This document shows, in pieces, positions 12,480 through 24,800 of a stretch of DNA of 64,000 nucleotides. The notes under the pieces were generated by a model. It was given only the letters and a program-made list of their open reading frames with translations. It did no database searches and was not told the DNA's origin. The position numbers were made by a program, and so were the translations under genes. The first letter of the stretch is position 1; every line of letters begins with the position of its first letter. Source of the DNA: Chaetorhynchus papuensis (taxonomy: Eukaryota > Chordata > Aves > Passeriformes > Rhipiduridae); assembly GCA_013396525.1 (NCBI GenBank), contig VWYX01000119.1, positions 1,044,601-1,108,600 of the forward strand, given 5' to 3'.

Positions 12480-13330
12480 AATAAATTATTCCGAGGCGGG
12501 CAGTGGGATGGGGTTACACATCGCCATTGTGCGGGGAGGCTGCAAAGCCTGACCCGGGAGTGCAGCTGTTGTCTTTGTGCCGGGCACTCTGCCTCTGCCA
12601 TTGTTCCCCCGATTACAACAGGCACGTCGGGGGCGCGGGGAGGGCAGGCGGGGGTGAAAGGATGGCTGTGCATTGATAACGCCTGGCACTATCGCAGAGG
12701 GCAGCGATAGGCTTCTCAGCTGCGGCGCTATCGGGGTGCGGGGCTCTGGAGCGTGTGCGTCCCCCCCGCCTCCCCTCCCTGAATCAGCAATTTCAGGAGA
12801 CGTGAATGTGTTCACCTCCTGCGTGTGCCAGCTGGATCCTGCCCAGACACACACACGGGATTGTGTCAACAGATGGTGTAAACGGGGACAAAAAGGACAG
12901 TATTTCCTAACTGAATATGTAATATCAAACAGGTGTGGAGGTAAGGAGATGGTAATGAACAAGGAGCGCCGAGCTGCAGAGAAGGGTGTCCGTGCTGCTC
13001 GCAGCAGAGAGGTGGGGAGGGAACTCATTGCTCTTACCGTGCGCCACTCATGGGGAGGGGAAATCGGCCGTGATCTCTCTGCCACTGCCATTGTCCCCAG
13101 CAACACCTCCGCTGCTGCATGGCCTGGCCCCAGGGAGACGGCAGGGGTGATGTCCGTGCTGCCCTTTCATCCCCTTCATCCTCTTGTTTCCAGCAGCACC
13201 TCCGAAAGCCCCACACAAAGGTGCTTGGCCTGTCAGCATCCTAAAGGCCGTGCTCACCCACTCCTCCAGCTGGGGCAGAGGCAGGCCAGGAGGACAGGGG
13301 ACCAATAGCAGAGGTGTTCCCAGCTCCTGT
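12480..13330. promoter_or_regulatory. Isolated GC-rich island in the gene desert, with three SOX-type sites
   Basis: CG dinucleotides and G/C runs rise sharply here against AT-rich flanks, about 37 kb upstream of CPEB2. GCCATTGT, the reverse complement of the SOX-type ACAATGGC, occurs exactly at 12523-12530, 12597-12604 and 13087-13094. Open frames over 200 codons exist on both strands over this stretch. They overlap antiparallel, lack clear ATG starts and have no recognisable domains, so I treat them as composition effects. The island may be a distal regulatory element or the promoter of an unannotated noncoding RNA. Confidence 0.5.
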
Positions 13331-14449
13331 TATCAGCCTGCGTGGGGCAAAAGGGAGAAATACCCCAGAAGAGAAAAGCCCGAATCAGTTGGGCTAATCT
13401 AGGATGCTGCTGTCATCACAGATGCACTGGGGACATCTGAGCAGGGGTTACTGAGCATCAGCATGAAAGGCATCCATGTCACAGGAGGTGTTGTGTGGCC
13501 CATACCTTGCTACAACACTGTGATTGATTCCCATTTACCCCTGTGGACCTCCTGACACCTAGGATAGCTGCCACTTACCCCACCATCGACCTTCAGGGCT
13601 GCACAGCACACCTGGTGTCATGAGCCTGGCCATGGGAAGGGATACACCTGCCCTGCACCCTTCAAGAGAAGCCTGCCAGGCACACAAAATGCAACTGGGT
13701 TATTCACCCCCAAAAGATGACAAAGCAACCGTGCTTGGCACCAGCCATGGAGTCCCTTATGGCCAAACTGCCTGTCCATTTGTATCCCAAGACATGAAAA
13801 AGACAGAGAAAACACAGTATGGCTTTTTCCCCCACTGTCTTGTGAACTGCGGTACACAACAGTTCACCATTGCTTTGTAGATTTTCCCCTTCCTAAAACC
13901 CAGAGGAAATCCTCCTACTCAGCAGATGCTATCTGGTCACTCTGAGCTCCTCTTCAGCTGCTGAAAAGAAGTATTCATCTTAAACCTACTTAATTTTTAT
14001 AACCCTCTCTGGTTTTTCCATTTATTTCCAATTACTGTGGGTCTCGCTGCCTGTCAAGGATAGGATCACATGTCTGTCTCACTGTTAAAACTGCTAACAG
14101 AGACCAGGAGTAAGGGATTTCTGACATGAAAGCCATGGCCACCCATGACAAGCAGGGGTAGAAATTAGGATGCCTGTTACTGTCAGACTGGGACAGATTC
14201 ACTTGATGCTGCTTTGATACTTCAGTTGCTGTCAGATAGGTACCTAAAACAACGCAATCTGAAAACAAGTATACAAAGTAGCCATACACTAACTTGTGTA
14301 TTCCTACATTCTTTTGCTCATCCCCAGGTTGTAGTGCATTGTGTACAAATTCTCCTTACAGACATCCATGTATTTTACTTGCAATCTGGTACACATCTGT
14401 TATATGTAGATGAGCTTCCTGCTCTCATCCCTTTCAAATTATTCTCTCC
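13331..14449. other. Intergenic, no gene recognised
   Basis: Mixed-composition sequence between the GC-rich island and the LINE fragment. Short ORFs only, with no domain, repeat or RNA recognised. Confidence 0.7.
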
Positions 14450-14700
14450 AGAACTGTGTTCAGCCAAAACCGAGCATTGCTATTTCCCCATCTTCTGTGA
14501 TCTGTCAGCTGCATTCAACACAATTAGCTTTCTTGTTCAGCATGCAATCCTGCCCTCATTTACCTGGCTTGGTCATTTCCTCTTCCCTAAGTGGGTCAGT
14601 GAGAGGAACTTCCTGATTCCTCCTCCAGTTTTCCATGGAGGTACCTGCAGGTCCTCACCATAGCCCAATTCTCTTTTTCCAGGTTCACAATATCAGCCTC
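14450..14700 (+). mobile_element. Degenerate LINE reverse-transcriptase fragment
   Basis: One plus-strand frame reads FCDLSAAFNTISF, then WLGHFLFPKWVSERNFLI. This matches the palm motif A block (D-L-S-A-A-F-D-T) and the following W-F-x-S-Y-L-x-x-R region of L2/CR1-type reverse transcriptases. The catalytic Asp of motif A survives, but the usual D after F is N and the H of the 'DH' step is lost. The YxDD box is not visible in frame. It is a short, old, inactive remnant whose ends are uncertain. Confidence 0.5.
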
Positions 14701-14989
14701 CACTACAGACACCTATATTTCAATCAGCTTTCTCCCAACAGACTCTTGTTTAACATCTCTCTGTAATTCAGTAAAGTAATCAAATTTAAGTTACTGGAGA
14801 AACCACCTTAATCCTCTTTTCTTCTGATGTGGTTCCAAGAGTTGTAAGAAGATACAAATATACACAGGCTAACACCCAGTACGCTGATCAATACTGTATC
14901 AGTCTTAACTTGTATTCTCTCACACATCTCTCTCTTGTCTGACATGTGAAGGTCTCTGTTTGTACATCACAGCTGGGGCCTCTGTCCCC

Positions 14990-15130
14990 CATTGTCTTAA
15001 TTATGGACTCAATGTGCTGCAGATATATAAATCATGGAAATTTAATCAGGCTTATTGCATCCTTCATCTGGCAGCACAGACTGAAATGAAAGCTGTGGTG
15101 AAATAAAGGCTATTCCAAATGAGAGGGAAC
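14990..15130. promoter_or_regulatory. Candidate conserved noncoding element with SOX/homeodomain words
   Basis: CATTGT (14990-14995) is followed at once by TTAATTATGG, then by TTTAATCAGG, TTATTGCATCC and a CATCTGG E-box. The block has no CG dinucleotides and no simple repeats. Such clustering is typical of developmental enhancers. Conservation cannot be judged from one sequence. Confidence 0.25.
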
Positions 15131-18074
15131 AGCAATGCTACATTTTGCTCTTGAGAATTTTCCCAAGATATAGCATCTCTGGGGACCCTCTTTCCCTCCA
15201 CACATGGGTGCAAACACCAACTCATGCCCAGTCATTTAAATAAAAGTTACAGTCAACATATCACACACAGGACCCAGGCTGACAAGCTGCAAGTGGTTTG
15301 TTTCCACAGAAGATGGGAAGGGAGGAAAGCACATGAGATGGTCCTGGGGATGCTCACAATGTCTTTCAGAGGTAAAAAATCCCCAAAATCAGGGTGAGAC
15401 CTTGGAGCAGGTGAGCACCAGCAGGTATATGGATAAAGTGGGCTGGGTTTCTGTCCTGCCCCACTCCCTATGTCCCTTCCTTTACAGGCTGCTGGGATTC
15501 CTGGCTCCTTACCAGTCTCTCCATGGTGCTGCTTTTCACATCCTTTGCTCACCCACTCCTTGCTGGTGGCACGAAGAGGGGAGTAGTGGAGTCTCTGTGT
15601 TCAGACCCACCCCAGTGAAAGACCAAGCGTGAAACAGCAAAGTGCCACATCCACAGCCAGATTGACCAGTCAGGGCACAGTAAATACTACCACTGGAGTA
15701 AGTATTTTAGCAGACATGTGGGACAACTTGTGAGGTCATTTCCATTTGCTTAATCATATCCTGTAAGAGGCGCTAAATTGTAACATCTCCTTACACTGAT
15801 GAGAACCTGACTTATCCACAGGCTATTCCCTAGTAGGAAATTGAGGCGGGTAAAGTGAATCCATTCAGCATGGGGTACAGCTGAAGGAAAACCAAACACA
15901 TATCCAAATTGTGATGGAAAAAAATCTCATCTCGACAGAATTTGGGTGAAGTGTGACACACATTTGTTGTCCAAGGAACAGGGCACACTAAAGTTTTTCA
16001 TTACTCTGGCATTGCCAGAGCCTGCATGATTAGCACCTATTGAAATCAATTAGTTTAATCACAGTAATATCCTCCAGGTCTGGATGGTTTTGTAAGAGGA
16101 GCCCCAAAACCTTGCCTCTACCAGGAAAATTACCCATAACTGACATTGGCTACACCCTAACAGATGCAGATGAATAAGTAAACACATTAAGCTGCTGAGG
16201 TAGACCAGGACAAACAGCACTCGGCACTGCTTAGTAACCACTCGGTGTTACTCATCTGCCAATGTGTTGACTGCTGTTTAACTTGTTAAGTCCTGATTGA
16301 CACTTGGAGCCAAGCAGTGCTCAGTCTTTGTTCCTTTGGTGAGCAAGGTATGAAGACAAGAGTATCTGTGGTTTTCAAAATAGCATTTAAAAACAAAGAT
16401 GAAAGAGTTATTATAATACAGCAGAGTATAAAATTGATGCTGGAAAGTTATTTTAACTTCAAAATGCTCCTATGAGCATTGCTGTATGGGATGGAATATA
16501 ACACAGAGTCTAGCCAGTATTAATCAGTAAGGATGAAAGCAGATATTGTGCAAAAATTTGAGGGATAAAAAAAAAAGCAGAATTAAGTACTAAATCAGAC
16601 CAGCAGAACTGTCAAATGTGTTAGACTATATTCACAGGCACTCATGTGTGACATGCAGGCACAAAACATAAACATTTGTTTAGTTTGAGTAATTTTGCTT
16701 TTTAGAGTAAAGGCTTTTGTTTTTTTTTCTTTTTTTAGGAGGAGGAGGGCTTTTATCTACAGTCTGGAATTTTAAAAGTCTTATACCCTGCAAGGACTGT
16801 TTGAAGCAGTTCCAGAAGAACTGCTTTTCATTAGCAAGTGCTGACTCAATGATCTGTAGAAATGTATTGAGTTCATCAAAAAAATTAAAGAAAATTATTT
16901 GGTTTTACTTCTAAAAGGTTACATAATTTCAGTTGGACCTCATCACTTAAATCACTGTACACTATGTTTCAAATATGTTATCACTTGGAAGTCCAAATAA
17001 TAAAGGCAAAACAAACTGGTTTGATTTTACTGAAGTCTTTGATACTAAGATTTCTTTTGATGACTTAAAGTAAAGCAATTCCCAAATGTCATTTCTCAGT
17101 AAATTTTGAAATTTCAAGGTTTTGTTTAAATTTGAGAAAAAGCAAAAATTAAGTAATAGCATTTCTTAAGGAACATAAACGTTGAACTTAGGCAAATGCT
17201 GATATAATTGCGCCCAGCAGCCCAGGGGTTTACTTCAAGTGAGCAAGTGTTTGTGTAGTTATATGTAGATATAAGCTTGAACACATGTGATCTAAGTTTG
17301 GACATAAAGTCTAGAGGGTTGCCAGAGCAGGGCAGTTTTTCAAGCTGCTCTAATATAAACCAGAATCACAGTTATTGCTTTTCTGGAAAAAAAGGGAGTC
17401 TATACTTACACTTTTTCCCACTCTTATCAGTTGGGTAAAAGGGACTAAACTGACACTAAAAGGCACTCTGGTTATACCTACACTGATAAATAGCATGGTC
17501 AGGCACATTAACTGGCCTCGAGGCTCTGCAGTATGGCTGGGTTCCATGCTCTTGGCCCTTCTCACCCACCTAAAGAGGATGGTGTGAGAAACAAGCATCT
17601 ATCTGCATCAGCCTTATCAGATAGCAAGTAAAAGGTAGCATTTGTTTACATTTTATAGCAAGTCACTGTGGTGTAGACATTACTCTTTATGCACTCTTTC
17701 AAAGCCTGTGATTATCAAGTTAGGAGAAGGGAGTTAAAATCACGTCCACTCACCACAGGCTACAAGAGAGTTTGAAGCCAGCAGTTATCTACTGCAGAGA
17801 GGTTTATTCATGTCATTTTCTTGCCCATGCCCCCAGTCTGTTTTCTGATCAGCCAGCCTGCAGCAATAGTCCTGAGAAGCACAGATTCCTCCTTTCATTC
17901 TGTGTTCGTCCTGAGTTCTTAAGATTTAGTTCGTATCAAGCACCGACATCTGAACACATAAGCTTATCCCACAGTCATAAACTCTTCAGATTGAAGAAGT
18001 ACCATCTGCTCTCAGTAAAACTACCTAAACAGCCCAGCTCCTCCACTGATAAATTCTTCTGGTGCTGCTACACT
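15131..18074. other. Intergenic, no gene recognised
   Basis: AT-rich, with a MITE-like relic at about 17.39-17.51 kb. A perfect 9-bp stem with a 5-base loop (AAGCAGTTC/GAACTGCTT) lies near 16804-16826; it is too short to call an RNA. Confidence 0.7.
17390..17515. mobile_element. Possible ancient MITE/hAT-like relic
   Basis: The segment 'gtctatacttacactttttccc', 'cttatcagttgggtaaaa', 'actaaactgacac' and 'tggttatacctacactg' has the 'ctacact ... tatacc' word pattern of an old hAT-like MITE. It is diverged, and I see no clear target duplication. Confidence 0.28.
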
Positions 18075-18850
18075 TCATAGGAATGGTCCTGCTCAGAGCA
18101 AAGGTCTACCTGGCCCAGGAGCCAGGCTCTGACAGTAATCAGCAGCAGATGCCTAGAGAAGGGTATGGGAACACACAGCGATGGCTTTCCCAGAAGATGT
18201 GTCTGGAATCTCCTGTGCCAGCACTAATATCCTTGTATTTAATTTTTCACAATGGGATCTTCTTCCATGGATTTTTTTGCGTCATTTTCTAGCCTCTGCT
18301 AACTCACAGCACACATAACATACACCAACAAATTGCACACCTAAATATGCACGGAATAAGGAAAAACATAAGGTAGCTTTGAACAGCTTACATGCTGGGC
18401 TCATAGACACCTAGATCTTGATGGAAAGAGGTAAGGAAGCAGTACTTTCCCTATTATTTTCTTCAAAACTTAAAAGACCTATAAGTCACTCTTCATGTGA
18501 AGGCATTTCCATACTTTTCTTGTTTCCTTTCTCTGAACTTTCTCCAGTTCTCCACTACATTTTTTTTTTAAGAAGAGGGGACACGAACTCTGTAGGGATT
18601 TATGCAGTTTCTTTTGTTCTCTATTTCTTTTCTAATAATTCCTAACATTCAATTTACATTTACATTTTTATTGCTGCTGAGCATTAAATTGGTGGTTTCA
18701 TAAGAACTATTCATTGAAATTCTGAGATCTCATTCCTAAGTGGTAACATTCAATTCAGAGCCCAACACTACACGGAGAGTTAGGATTGCTTTTTTCATGG
18801 GTATCATTTATATGTATCTACATTGAAGTGGTGATACCAAAATTTGCAAC
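18075..18850 (-). mobile_element. Ancient CR1-L-type LINE 3' region, minus orientation
   Basis: From left to right the segment follows the reverse complement of an old amniote CR1 3' end. It has 'gagcaaaggtctacctggccca' (cf. the CR1 block 'gaccaaaggtccatctagccca'), 'ggctctgacagtaatcagcagcagatgcc', 'ctttctccagttctccac', 'ctctatttcttttctaataattcctaacat', 'attgctgctgagcat' and 'gagatctcattcctaagtggtaaca'. That order holds for nearly 780 bp, though much is diverged. Several short ORFs in it are shadows of this element. Confidence 0.72.
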
Positions 18851-21800
18851 ACAGTCAAAACTTCAATTTCTGCAATAAAATAAATATTTTCAAAAACATA
18901 AAAAATGGCTCTTATTAAGAAATACTCATTTGAATCTATTTCACTGAAGAATTTTTCAATAATGACATTATGACAGTGTAACATAAGGAGACCTCTACAC
19001 ATCATTTTATACCACTTTGTTTGAGCAATATCACTACTTCAATATTCTAATGAGTCATCATGCTATCTTATAGCCATTATTTCTTGAGACAAGGGAATAG
19101 AAGAAAATTCCACCTTTCATTACCGAAAAGCAAGTACATTTCAAGCTATCATGTGTATAAAAGTTAAAGTTTAAAAACGTGATACAATTGCATAGGCAAG
19201 AACAACAGTAAACAGATTAAAAGAACTTAACTTTTTTTCATTTTTACATCCTTTTAAAACCTATTTTATGCTTTGCAAAGCATAGTTTTTAACTGGATAA
19301 CATAATCACGATGGTGAACAAAGATGTATAGGTACTGTCAATCAAATTTATTTACAATGGCAATGTGTGATATATTTCTGAACTAGCCTAGAGTTAATCC
19401 AGTTGGTTTGGGTTTTTTTTTAAGAAATCTAGAAATGCTGTCAAATTAATCATATCATCAGGATCACACTAGCTCTTGAGGACTAAAAGATTTAATATGT
19501 TCAGGAAAACACCAAACAGACCACAACAATTTAATAGCAAGAAATGTGGTGGTAAAGACTGATGTTGGAGATTCCTATTTAAGACCTGATGTTGATATTA
19601 TCTCATTATCCAAATGAGTGTTCTGCCCCACAGGCTCTCAGCTAGTCTAGGAAGCATTGCCCGCAATCTCTCTTCATGGAGCTGTTCCACAATCAGACAC
19701 CGAGATCCTGATCTGAAGCACTCTGAGTAAGAAAACAAAGCATGAAAAATACAAGTATTAGGGGAAAAAACATTTTCTATGTTTCTATATTATGGAATAT
19801 ATCTGCAAATATGGATAATATTTTGTCTCTCTGACTTCTTTGTTGTCTTTTGAATCAGGAATGTAAATACTGCGATTTATAGGTGCTATTAGAAATTATC
19901 ATTCAAAACATACATAGTTTTAACAATTTTAGGGCAAATCCTAGTCTCACCTAATTATGCACAACTAGCTAAAAAAGAAGCCCAAAAAGAATTGTTGGTT
20001 GTTTTAAAAACTCCTGATTTTCTAAGTTAAGTTTTTTGGAAGTACCAATTTTCTTAATGAACATTCAAAATAATTAATACTTTAAACTTATCTTGAGAAT
20101 AAAGAGCTTGTTTTCCATATCCTCATAAGCAGTGAGCATTGTAAGTTAACATGTATGCACACACCTAGCATTCACAAAATCTTTTTTTTCCTGTACTTTC
20201 CCTTACATGATCTGTTTTTAAATCATGACAAAGGAAAGATATTTTAGGTAATCATTACATGGCATGGCATATAATAAATGTAAATCATCTTATTTCCACC
20301 CAACATTCACATATTATATCATCAGCATTGAATAGGATCTTACCCGGTTACAAACGCAAGAACTCATGTTTCAGGACTTATTTCTAGTAAAAGGCAGATT
20401 ACCTCTTAACACCCTGTACTCTTCATTTTCATTTTATAAAAGAAGCCCTTATTTAATCTTGCTGTCAATTTAATTATGAAGTGTGAACTGTCACAGTTCT
20501 AGTACATGTTGTGGTCCCTGCTCTGATTGCTCCGTGATTTGCACTTTTAATAGTGCATCGCTGGAGAGAGGTTGGCATGAAGACCATTAAACCATGGCAA
20601 AGCGTGCATTCACTCCTTGCTTTGGGACCCAGTGGTCAGTAATAACTGAGCTTGACAGCCAGGCAAACCAGTGAAGGCAAACACCTCCCATCTTTCTCAT
20701 GCAGTGAGCTCTGCCTTCTGGACACCTGTCTGTCACCTGAAAGAGGAGACACCTGGCTTGCAGAACAGGGGTAAGGAACAGGGACAACACTCCTGTCCAT
20801 ATTGCCAGGCTAAAATCTTATTTTGGTGAGACTCTCTGCAGGGGTATAATCCCTCATAACTGCCCCACCCCAAGAGTCTTGTACACTTCTGTTCAAACAC
20901 CAACGTGTGGAGATACATTAAATGACTTCTGCAACTACCTTGTTTGCCAGAGATGTCTTTAGCAAGTCAACCTGAAACTTGCTGTTGTAATATTTTCACT
21001 AACTGTTTTGTTGCTAGGAGTTTACTTAGATTGGATAAGCGGGTAAATGTGAGAAACTTCTTGACCTTCATTTGCCCCAGCTACCTTATTTGTTCCTAGG
21101 TGGCTCCTGGTCCACCCAGCTAACCACTGCATCTGTGGTGGGCTCATAAAGCACTGTCAACACTCAGGCACATATAACATGCATTATTTATACAGTTCTC
21201 TCATTAGTATGTGCTTCCTGCTCTCCTGTGTCACTTCAGCTATCCTCTAAATTACAATGCAAGAGTACATTTAAACTCATAAAAAGTTCTTAGCTATTTC
21301 CTCTTAGGATCGGAGATTGTTTTGAGATCAATTGATGTTGTTTTGAAATTTCCAGTGTTGAGTGGATAATTATTGAAAGTGCAGTAGCCCCACGGATTTT
21401 AGGATTTGAATTTTTTGACCTTTCCAAGTAAACTAAGCACCAAAAACTGAGAAACAGGAGAAGCTTGGATGTGTAAAACATCAAACATTCATTTCCCCTT
21501 TGGATTTTGACAGAAGCTTTAGTAAGTTTGAATTTTGCCTGCATTGCTTCAGTGTGTATACAGTACAGATGGTCAACAGGTAAAATAAACCTCTAACTTT
21601 ATTTTCAAGTCCCAGCTTTGTACTGAAGGTGGAAAAGCATCGCTAGAAAGAAAAGCTGGCATGTTAATGCCTCAGAAAGAGGTACAGCACCCTGCAGCTC
21701 TGCAGATGTAAAAATTATTCTGCTATAACGTCCATATGTGGCAGTAAATATGAACAGCACTGCTAGCTGGTGGGATGGGTGGGAAGGGTCACCACTATTG

Positions 21801-24800
21801 CCTCGTCCTCCCATTTCAAGAATCCTAAGGATATTCATAGTGGCATATATGCCAAGTGGCAGAAAGAAAAGGTTCTGTTGAAAGTGAATAATCACTTCCT
21901 ACATAATAAAAATATGTTCAGATTTTAGAGAGCCTTCACAGAGTCACATAGCTCTGAGATTTAAGCCATACAAACACTAGGCACTCTAAAAGCAAGCTAG
22001 AACATTCTTCCCTTCTTTCAGAAGATCCTGACCTTACTTCTGGAAGTAAACCTGTGTTTCTGTGAAGAGAAAGTTTACTGTATTATTTGTCAGCTAGAAA
22101 TGACCTACCATATGGCTGCTGGAGTTTTTCATGAGCAAATTCCCCATGTGGCTGTGGGAAGGTTTTACACAAGATAAGAAATGACTGGTAAAGTATTATG
22201 ACAGAGATTCCAGATTTGTGAGTATATATTAGGTTCTATGTGACACTATCTAGAATAGGCAGAAAAGTAAATTACTTTTTTCTATTATATATGCAAGTGT
22301 ACAACTAAGGAATGACAAAAACTATCTTTGCCTTTTGGGATGAAGTAAGAGAATTAATCTTTTACTTACCGTGAGACAGTGTTACAGAGCTAAAGGGCAC
22401 AGAAGTATTAAATGTGTTAGGCAGTAATTACAAGCTAGAAATCATGTTGAAGAATATGCATACACACATGATTTTCTGTTTTAAAACTTACCTTGGTGCA
22501 ATATAAACCTAACTAATACACACACATAAGATCTTTAAATCTAAACATAATAAATGGAGAACTTGGGTTTTATCTATTTGGATTTATACTCAACCCAAAT
22601 GCAACAATCTGGTGCTGTCTGCACCTGTTCCATACAAACACAGTTCTTAGAACAAGTTGCCCACCATTCATTGTTTCCATATTATATGGCAAAGTTTAAA
22701 TTAATAAAACAAACCCACCCCGTTTTCAAATGGAATACACATCATGGCTCATCTCCTAGGATGCATTATAACAGACAATAATCTAACTTTGTCCTGGCAA
22801 TCAACTAACTCAAATTATTTTGGGCTTGGTGAAGGAAATTAAAGCTTCAAAACTGTGGCACTTCTACATATCAAATTAAAAGACCTGTGGTTGAACATAC
22901 TTTCTGTACAGAGGGAAAAGCAGTTTCTATAGCCAGCTGCTGGCAAGCCAGGGCAATAGAGATCAAACCAGCTGACAGCCAGTGCCAAAACATAGAGCCA
23001 TTTTCTACTGAACAGCAGCAGGGTATGAGACAGCATCTTGAGGGGCACTGAGGTCAAAAGCAATCCTGCCACAAGCACCATGGTGCCCTGAGCTTGCCCT
23101 TGCTGTTCAACCACACCAGCTGTGATTGGGGTGGAGAGGGAAGAAGGGCTGCACTGTGCTAGGAAATCACTGCAGCATCTCTTTCGTTCCCTGATTTTGA
23201 TTTCATTTGCAGTTTGAAAAAAAAACTGCCAAGTTGCAATCTCATAGCATTCTATATGTATCAAAAGGAAAAAAACTGTCAAAAATGAATTCTGAAGAAA
23301 ATTCATCCAGAAAATAAAGGCCACACAAGCAGCCTAAAGTCACAAGTGTGTATTTTTAAAGCTCTTGTTTTGCGTTTACAAGTTTGGTCTTATTAAAACA
23401 AAATGCTCTCTTACTTTTTTCCAGTCAATGCAATTTCTAGATGAGATGAAGCATAAGCAACAAAAAGTCTCTGGTGCAGCGATTGGCCAGCTCAGACCAT
23501 GCTCCAGGAGCATTCCTGCATTCCTTGAGGCTAAGAAGCTCTTTCACAGCACCATCTATGGACAAGGCTCTCTCCCGACTCTGGTGGTACCTGAGACTCC
23601 CTGCCAGGCCTACAGACAATGACTGAGTGTGGTTTATTCATGTCAACTCTCTCCTTGACCCAGACACTGGACATACCCTGGGCAAGAGACCTTGCATTCC
23701 CTCGGTAAGTCCGGCATGCCAGGGGCACTCCAGATCACCTCCTCTGCATGAGCAGCCATCATAGGCAAACCCTTTGGTTTCTGGATTGCTACTCCATCTC
23801 CCTACAGAATGATGAATGCTTCAAATCTTGCTCTGTAAGGCATTTCATGGCTGGGGACCAAGACTGATAAATTTCCAGAGAAACCACCATGGTCAACAGT
23901 CACACAATGAAGCCTACACAGTAAAATTAAAACTGACTGTGGGGTGAATAGTTTTAGGGCTTTCCTGAGAACTGTTCCTGAAGAGCTAATAAAAATTAGA
24001 AAAGTGCTTAACCCTCTTTTATCTTCAATGCAAAGCATATTTCTTCATTCACATACACATTTGCATATCACACTATATGTCATTATAGGAAACAAATCAG
24101 CAAAACAATCCCACATTATTCTAATATGCACATTTCTTTCTCAGTTGAGTGGATAATTAAAAAACCAAAAAGTCAGGTGGGAAGTCATGCTTTGTTTATT
24201 ACCTTCACGATAAGGCTTTCAGATGTCGTGGTGGTAAACTTCTTTTGAATAGCAAGCATTTACTAGATCCTATTATTCTACAATTTCTGTTGGAGATTTC
24301 TTGTCACCTTGGAAATTATGTTTGTTTCTAGAAAGAAAAATTAGCTTTATTCAGAGGTCTAAGTAATTCAGATATATAGCAAGCAGCATCAAAAACAAAA
24401 GTCTAATATCAACATCCCCAAAAGTAGATTTTATGACTGTTAAATATACATGTTGTAAAAGATTGGATTTATTGTTTTGCTTATATTGTGTTAGTCATTT
24501 ATAACATTTGTTCACTGAACAACATAAACTTATTTTATGGTTCTTTCATCCTTTCTCAAAAGGATTGCAGGCTCCTAGTAAGGCAAATTCAACACAAGGG
24601 TTTCTGGGATATAGGCACTGCACATACAAAGGTAGTATTTCTGATGGATAACACTCTTTAAAGGTCTTTTCATGATCCATTAATTTATGAATTACACAGC
24701 AGAGTAGGCATTGTCAAGGGCTTAATTTCAGTTATATGTTGATCTTTTTCCCTTGAAGCTTTTATCCAAAAAGTAAGTTGGACTAAAAATAACATGTTCC

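Noticed and set aside
12486..13308. 206- and 211-codon antiparallel ORFs in the GC-rich island
   Set aside because: Overlapping long frames on both strands are expected at this composition. The plus frame starts at TTG, and no domain is recognisable.
16804..16826. Small perfect hairpin AAGCAGTTC/GAACTGCTT
   Set aside because: A 9-bp stem with a 5-base loop is expected by chance in a window this size and has no extended pairing.
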